NCBI GenBank assembly: GCA_964346445.1
Contig: CAYFUI010000013.1
Location: forward strand, 1-15,665
Length of the DNA: 15,665 nt
Direction of reading: 5' to 3'
DNA from: JAGOZV01 sp964346445
GTDB lineage: Bacteria > Patescibacteriota > Saccharimonadia > Saccharimonadales > Saccharimonadaceae
Position numbers and translations under genes: made by a program. This document shows, piece by piece, positions 11,572 through 15,665 of the stretch. How positions within the stretch are numbered: position 1 is the first letter of the stretch; every line of letters starts with the position of its first letter. The notes beneath the pieces were generated by a model. It saw only the letters and a list, made by a program, of their open reading frames with translations, was not told the origin of the DNA and made no database searches.

Positions 11572-13255
11572 CTACTTTTATATTATACTGGTTTATTAAC
11601 TCTTTAACAAATATAGATTTATCTTCTTCTTTAGCCGGAGCAATTAAATAAGCATAATTTTTAGTCCGAGTTAGGGCTACATAAAATAGCCGCCGCTCTT
11701 CAGCATGCGGAAAAACCTCTTTTTTGCCTAATAATTTACTAATAATCGGGTCATTCGCTAATTGGTTAGGGAAGCCAAACTGGTGGTGTCTTAAGCTTAT
11801 AATAATTACATTACTGGCCTCCAAGCCCTTAGCCTTATGGACTGTGCAAAATGTAATGGGGGTAGAAGAAAACTGCTTTAAAACAAGCTGACCAGTCTGG
11901 CTATTAAAGCTGCTAATTTCTGGTTTCAACTTTCCCGGAATGGGCCGCCCGTCTATGCCTAGTTGGTAAATAATATTAGTAAAATCAAAGTTATGGCGGG
12001 CAAGTATTAAGATACTTTTAGTGGCGGCAAATTCTTTAGTAATTTTGTGAATAGCCGTTAAAACAGCTTGCCAAGACTGGCGTGGTTGGTATTCTAATAA
12101 TTTAATGGGTGTAGCTAGCCGCTTGCTAGACAATGGCTGCTTGGCTATTTGGGCTGGGTTCTTCTTAATAAAATTCGCCGTAATATCTATAAGGCTTTGC
12201 GAATTCCTATAAGTACGTTCAATAAAAAGCTGCTGGGCCGGCCCAACATAGCGTTCAAAATTAATAAAAAGGTCTAGATTACTACCAGCAAACCGGTAAA
12301 TGGCTTGCCAGTCGTCACCTACACACACCAACTTGGCTTGACAAGCCTGACGGATGCTTTGTATTAAATTAAACCTTGCTAAGGAAATATCCTGGTATTC
12401 ATCCACTAAAATGTGCCGGTAACTTAACTGTACTTTATGGGTTTTAATAAGGGTGGCAGCCTGGTTAATCATATCGCTAAAATCTACTAAATTTTCTTTC
12501 TTTAAATGGTTATTATACGCCTGTAGAATAGGCAGGGCTAATTGTAAAAATAACTGTTGACGCCTGGCGTTAAACAAGCCCTCTTTAAAAATATGCTTAT
12601 ATGAAAAAAGGTTTTTTAGGGCAACCGGCGTTAGTGCCTGGGCTTTTAGCAAGTTTATAAAGCTGACAATTATTGGCGTTAACTGTTCTTGGTAGTTTTT
12701 GGTTGCGGCATTTAAATCTTTCTTAAAACCAAGCTGGGCTTTTAAGCTACGCCAGTGCCAGCTAAGGCGCTCTGTCTTGTTTGGTGCTTGGTGGTAAAAA
12801 GCCATATACCGTTTAAAGGTTTTCTCTAGCTTTGGCAACGTGCGTATTTGTGTGGAAAAGAAGTGATTAATTACTTCTTCAAGCGTGCCGTCCGGAGGAG
12901 TGCTAATAGCTGTAACAGTCACACTACTAGTAGCCGTTGTTTGGTGTTTTTTTATAATATTTAAACCTAGTTTATGAAAAGTAGTGGCTTTAAGAGGCAG
13001 TTGCAATTTTGCTAACCTTACATTTAGCTCATTAACGGTTTTATTAGTAAAACTAAGAAGAAGGATATCTTCTGGTGAAACTTTTTGCACCTGGACTAAC
13101 CATTTTACTTTACCTAAAATTGTTAGTGTTTTACCAGAACCAGCCCCGGCAACAATAAGACTGGTATTAGCAGTGGACAAAACGGCCGCTTGCTGCTGCT
13201 CGTCTAAAGCTTTGCCTTCAATATTATTAAAGAAGTTGGTGGATAAATAAGGCAT
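11561..13255 (-). CDS. UvrD/Rep superfamily helicase, DNA helicase IV (HelD)-like
   Basis: 564 aa, superfamily 1A, 3'-5' polarity expected. Motifs in order: Q motif L-D-E-Q-Q-Q-A-A-V (17-25), Walker A A-G-A-G-S-G-K-T (36-43), Ia L-S-F-T-N-K-T (67-73), T-F-H-K-L-G (92-97), II V-D-E-Y-Q-D-I-S (284-291), III V-G-D-D-W-Q-A-I-Y-R-F-A-G (312-324), IV R-T-Y-R-N-S (347-352), V T-V-H-K-A-K-G-L-E (471-479), VI E-R-R-L-F-Y-V-A-L-T-R (520-530). The D-E-Y-Q-D-I-S and G-D-D-W-Q-A-I-Y-R-F pair is characteristic of helicase IV rather than UvrD or PcrA. At 564 aa it is shorter than E. coli HelD (about 684), lacking the N-terminal extension. It starts 6 nt after the ATPase stop. Likely role: recombination or repair of cytosolic DNA. 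Confidence 0.92.
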   Translation of the reverse strand: MPYLSTNFFNNIEGKALDEQQQAAVLSTANTSLIVAGAGSGKTLTILGKVKWLVQVQKVSPEDILLLSFTNKTVNELNVRLAKLQLPLKATTFHKLGLNIIKKHQTTATSSVTVTAISTPPDGTLEEVINHFFSTQIRTLPKLEKTFKRYMAFYHQAPNKTERLSWHWRSLKAQLGFKKDLNAATKNYQEQLTPIIVSFINLLKAQALTPVALKNLFSYKHIFKEGLFNARRQQLFLQLALPILQAYNNHLKKENLVDFSDMINQAATLIKTHKVQLSYRHILVDEYQDISLARFNLIQSIRQACQAKLVCVGDDWQAIYRFAGSNLDLFINFERYVGPAQQLFIERTYRNSQSLIDITANFIKKNPAQIAKQPLSSKRLATPIKLLEYQPRQSWQAVLTAIHKITKEFAATKSILILARHNFDFTNIIYQLGIDGRPIPGKLKPEISSFNSQTGQLVLKQFSSTPITFCTVHKAKGLEASNVIIISLRHHQFGFPNQLANDPIISKLLGKKEVFPHAEERRLFYVALTRTKNYAYLIAPAKEEDKSIFVKELINQYNIKVDES

Positions 13256-13261
13256 TTAAGC

Positions 13262-15628
13262 CTATTTTAAGTTACGCTGTTTTGTTTGTCTATAGCTTCC
13301 TAGCATAATTAATGTGGCAGCCAGCCCACCAGTAAGGATGATAACCAACCATGCATGGGTACTAGGCCAGTCTAGTGCAAAAAAGTGGCGAATGGGAGCA
13401 ATTAGTAACCCCATGGCAGCTCCTAAAACCATAGTGAAAACCAACCCCACCCGCCATGGCTTCCACGGCCGAGCCAGGGTTAAAAGCAGCGCCATGGCGC
13501 CAATAATTAAACTAAGGGTGGCAGCTGTATGTCCTGGTACGGTACTTTCACCAACCATCACATAGGCACTAATGGCAGCCATACCAAGGATAAGCCCGGC
13601 TGGGACGGCAATTTTTAAGGTGCGTTTTAAAAAGCCGGAACGGTATTTTTGGCTGTTAGGCGCAATAGACAAGAAGAAGGCTGGTACGCCAATAGTAAAG
13701 GTGCCAATATACGTTAAATGCCTTGGCAGGAATGGATAGGTTAAACCAAGTAACGCTACAGCCAAGATTAATAACATGGCATAGGTGGTTTTAGACAAGA
13801 AGAGGGCAGACACCCGCTCCATATTAGCCATAATGCGCCGCCCTTCTAACAGTACCCCAGGTAAAACAGAAAATTGGGAGTCTGCTAGGACCATCCGCGA
13901 AACCGCTTTAGTGGCCGGTGCACCATCACCCATAGCAATGCCTAAATTGGCAGCTTTTAGGGCTAAAGCATCGTTCACTCCATCACCCGTCATGGCAACA
14001 GTGTAGCCATTTTCTTGCAATACTTTTACTAATGCTTGCTTTTGCGCAGGCGTAACCCGGCCAAATACGTCTACACCGGCTGCTTTTTTAGCAAACTGTG
14101 GACTTTTAATATCCGGTAAGGTGCGGGCATCTTTTATAACTAATTGGCTACCATTTTCTGGTGTAAGCGCTAACTCTTTGGCAATAGCCCCCACTGTTTG
14201 GTGCGCGTCACCAGATATTACTTTAACTATCACCCCCTGTTCATCAAAATAGGCTAAGGTCTCCTTAGCATCGGGCCGCAACGCTTCTTCGAGCACCACC
14301 ACTAAAGCTGGCTGCAAACCAGCTGGTAACTGTTGGCCACTTAGCCCATTGGGGCTTTTAGCTAAAACCACAGTCCGCTGTCCTTTTTTAGAAGCTTGGG
14401 TTACCGCTTGCTCTAACCAGCTATTTTGCGGATCGTCTAAGTTTACCACTACCTCTGGAGCACCAAATACCCAGGTATTTTCCTCATCTTGTAGCGCCGC
14501 CCACTTACGCGAAGAGCTAAAAGGCATTAACTTTTGTGCCTGGCTAGGCATACTAGCCATTTCTTGCGTTTTTAATAATTCTTGAACCGCGTTAGCGGTG
14601 GCATTCGCCTGGTCGGCCACTAGGGTACTAAGAGCCGCTAAGGCCGCCGCCTTATCCACTCCTTCGGCAAAGCTAATTTCCCGCCCTTTTATTTGCCCGG
14701 TGGTTAAAGTGCCTGTCTTATCCAGGCATAGCACGTCAACCCGTGCCAGTACTTCTACAGCCGGCAACTCTTGTATTAGCACGCCCCGTTTAGCCAACGC
14801 CGCCGCGGCAAGGCCAAAATTCATAGAAGTTAATAACACTAAACCCTGTGGAATCATTCCTACCACACCGGCCACAGTTAGTACTACGGCACCACGCCAA
14901 TCACCACCATCTATCCGCAGCTGCGACCACATTAATAAAATAATTAATAATGGTAGCGCCCAGGCAATCCAGGTTAGCACCTTGTCTATGCCACCTTGAA
15001 TTTCTGAATAAACCTTAGAAAACTGCTTAGCTTCTTTGGTTATTTTTTGTGCCCAGGCTTCTTCTCCAATTACCTCTACCTCCATGGCACCACTCCCAGC
15101 TACTACCGCTGTTCCAGAAAGTAACGCGTCGCCTTTTTGTTTATTAATCGGTAAAGATTCGCCAGTTAGCGGTGCCTCATTAACCTCTAAACCAGCCACC
15201 TGAATGGCTTTTCCGTCGGCTGGTATTTGGGCACCTAATTTTAATTGCACCACGTCGCCTATAACAAGGTCGTCATTATTAACTGACTGCAACACTCCGT
15301 CACGCCACACCATAGAGGTTGGCTCGTGCAGCACGGCCAAATTATCTAGGGCCCGCTTTGAACGCAATTCCCCAACCACCCCTATAGCTAAATTAAAAAT
15401 TAAGACGAAACCAAAAACAGCATCACGCCAATCTCCCACCCAAATTACGGCTAACATGGCTGTAATTAAAATGCCATTAAAAATAGTAAACAGGTTACCC
15501 CTAATTATAGCGCTTACCGTCCGGGAAGAGCGGCTATCTACATAATTAGACTGCCCATCCCGCTGACGCGCCTCAACCTGGGCAGTAGTTAAACCTAGGT
15601 TACTGCTTTGCTGTTTATTAGCCTGCAT
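13262..15628 (-). CDS. Cation-transporting P-type ATPase, CtpE-like
   Basis: 788 aa. Actuator-domain L-T-G-E-S (154-158), TM4 motif I-P-Q-G-L (259-263), phosphorylation site D303-K-T-G-T (303-307), N-domain segments F-S-S-S-R-K-W-A-A (370-378) and V-F-G-A-P-E (387-392), and hinge T-G-D-G-V-N-D (547-553) are all present, so the pump should be active. There is no heavy-metal CPC motif and no N-terminal metal-binding domain. P-Q-G-L with the following L-V-L-L-T-S, and A-V-E-V-L-A-R-V-D-V-L before D-K-T-G, place it near mycobacterial CtpE, associated with calcium uptake; the ion here is inferred. About ten TM helices, the last block at about 616-780. A weak A-G-G-G lies too close to the ATG; a -10-like TATACT ends 6 nt upstream. 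Confidence 0.9.
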   Translation of the reverse strand: MQANKQQSSNLGLTTAQVEARQRDGQSNYVDSRSSRTVSAIIRGNLFTIFNGILITAMLAVIWVGDWRDAVFGFVLIFNLAIGVVGELRSKRALDNLAVLHEPTSMVWRDGVLQSVNNDDLVIGDVVQLKLGAQIPADGKAIQVAGLEVNEAPLTGESLPINKQKGDALLSGTAVVAGSGAMEVEVIGEEAWAQKITKEAKQFSKVYSEIQGGIDKVLTWIAWALPLLIILLMWSQLRIDGGDWRGAVVLTVAGVVGMIPQGLVLLTSMNFGLAAAALAKRGVLIQELPAVEVLARVDVLCLDKTGTLTTGQIKGREISFAEGVDKAAALAALSTLVADQANATANAVQELLKTQEMASMPSQAQKLMPFSSSRKWAALQDEENTWVFGAPEVVVNLDDPQNSWLEQAVTQASKKGQRTVVLAKSPNGLSGQQLPAGLQPALVVVLEEALRPDAKETLAYFDEQGVIVKVISGDAHQTVGAIAKELALTPENGSQLVIKDARTLPDIKSPQFAKKAAGVDVFGRVTPAQKQALVKVLQENGYTVAMTGDGVNDALALKAANLGIAMGDGAPATKAVSRMVLADSQFSVLPGVLLEGRRIMANMERVSALFLSKTTYAMLLILAVALLGLTYPFLPRHLTYIGTFTIGVPAFFLSIAPNSQKYRSGFLKRTLKIAVPAGLILGMAAISAYVMVGESTVPGHTAATLSLIIGAMALLLTLARPWKPWRVGLVFTMVLGAAMGLLIAPIRHFFALDWPSTHAWLVIILTGGLAATLIMLGSYRQTKQRNLK

Positions 15629-15634
15629 ACCCTA

Positions 15635-15663
15635 AGTATAAAGGAAACGGGAGAAATTGTAAT
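15635..15663 (-). promoter_or_regulatory. Promoter of the P-type ATPase, predicted leaderless
   Basis: On the - strand, ATTACA (15658-15663, 4 of 6 consensus bases), a 17-nt spacer and TATACT (15635-15640). The hexamer ends 6 nt before the ATG, so the predicted transcription start is the A of the start codon (15628). It lies at the window edge, so other upstream elements cannot be excluded. Confidence 0.5.
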
Positions 15664-15665
15664 AT

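Noticed and set aside
14598..14999. Open frame of 133 codons on the + strand, and similar frames at 15204-15545 and 13314-13565
   Set aside because: All are antisense to the P-type ATPase, where every catalytic motif is on the - strand.
1..15665. CRISPR arrays, transposons, integrases, tRNA genes
   Set aside because: No regularly spaced repeats, terminal inverted repeats with a transposase, integrase motifs or cloverleaf sequences were seen on either strand.

Overview
The window looks like a chromosomal segment of a Patescibacteria/CPR bacterium, most likely a Candidatus Saccharibacteria (TM7) relative. This is an inference from three things: AT-leaning, tightly packed genes; many short membrane-anchored proteins of CPR type (a lone TM helix followed by a VVT-x4-C...GG-x(1-2)-C-x-[IV]-GD motif); and several families typical of Gram-positives (CtpE-like P-type ATPase, BaxI_1-type membrane protein, a four-TM protein resembling actinobacterial ones). 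UGA acts as a stop (8121-8123), so the UGA=Gly code of Gracilibacteria/SR1 does not apply. No rRNA, tRNA, CRISPR array, integrase or insertion sequence is visible, and no gene-free stretch exceeds 300 bases.

Layout. (1) 1-592, + strand: a single gene of unknown function with its own extended -10 promoter, hairpin-rich leader and terminator. (2) 610-3836, - strand: five genes running right to left. They are a four-TM protein, a small bitopic two-Cys protein, a larger relative of it with an I78-inhibitor-like C-terminal domain, a BaxI_1/BI-1 family protein, and an HdeD-family protein with its own strong promoter and expression-type codon use. (3) 3897-4200, + strand: a near-consensus promoter, a 48-aa ORF with a very strong Shine-Dalgarno, and a long terminator hairpin. 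(4) 4246-4887, - strand: a coiled-coil protein starting at TTG, with its own promoter and a leader that could form alternative hairpins. (5) 5006-10620, - strand: a tight four-gene operon of membrane-anchored arylsulfate sulfotransferase-like protein, membrane-anchored thioredoxin, ABC ATPase and an 800-aa FtsX-type permease. (6) 10648-11373, - strand: an NlpC/P60-like cysteine peptidase without a signal peptide, and a 72-aa helical protein with its own promoter and terminator. (7) 11476-15628, - strand: CtpE-like cation ATPase, DNA helicase IV-like UvrD-family helicase, and a 31-aa ORF overlapping the helicase stop.

How the genes relate. Region 5 is the most system-like: a surface sulfotransferase, a surface thiol/disulfide protein and an ABC exporter or envelope-remodelling pair sit together with 1-nt gaps or overlaps. 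Region 2 is an envelope operon of membrane proteins.

A recurring regulatory pattern: three - strand genes (starts at 2912, 11088 and 15628) have a -10-like hexamer ending exactly 6 nt before the ATG and no convincing Shine-Dalgarno. This is the geometry expected for leaderless mRNAs. Downstream genes in the same operons use a Shine-Dalgarno or stop/start coupling.
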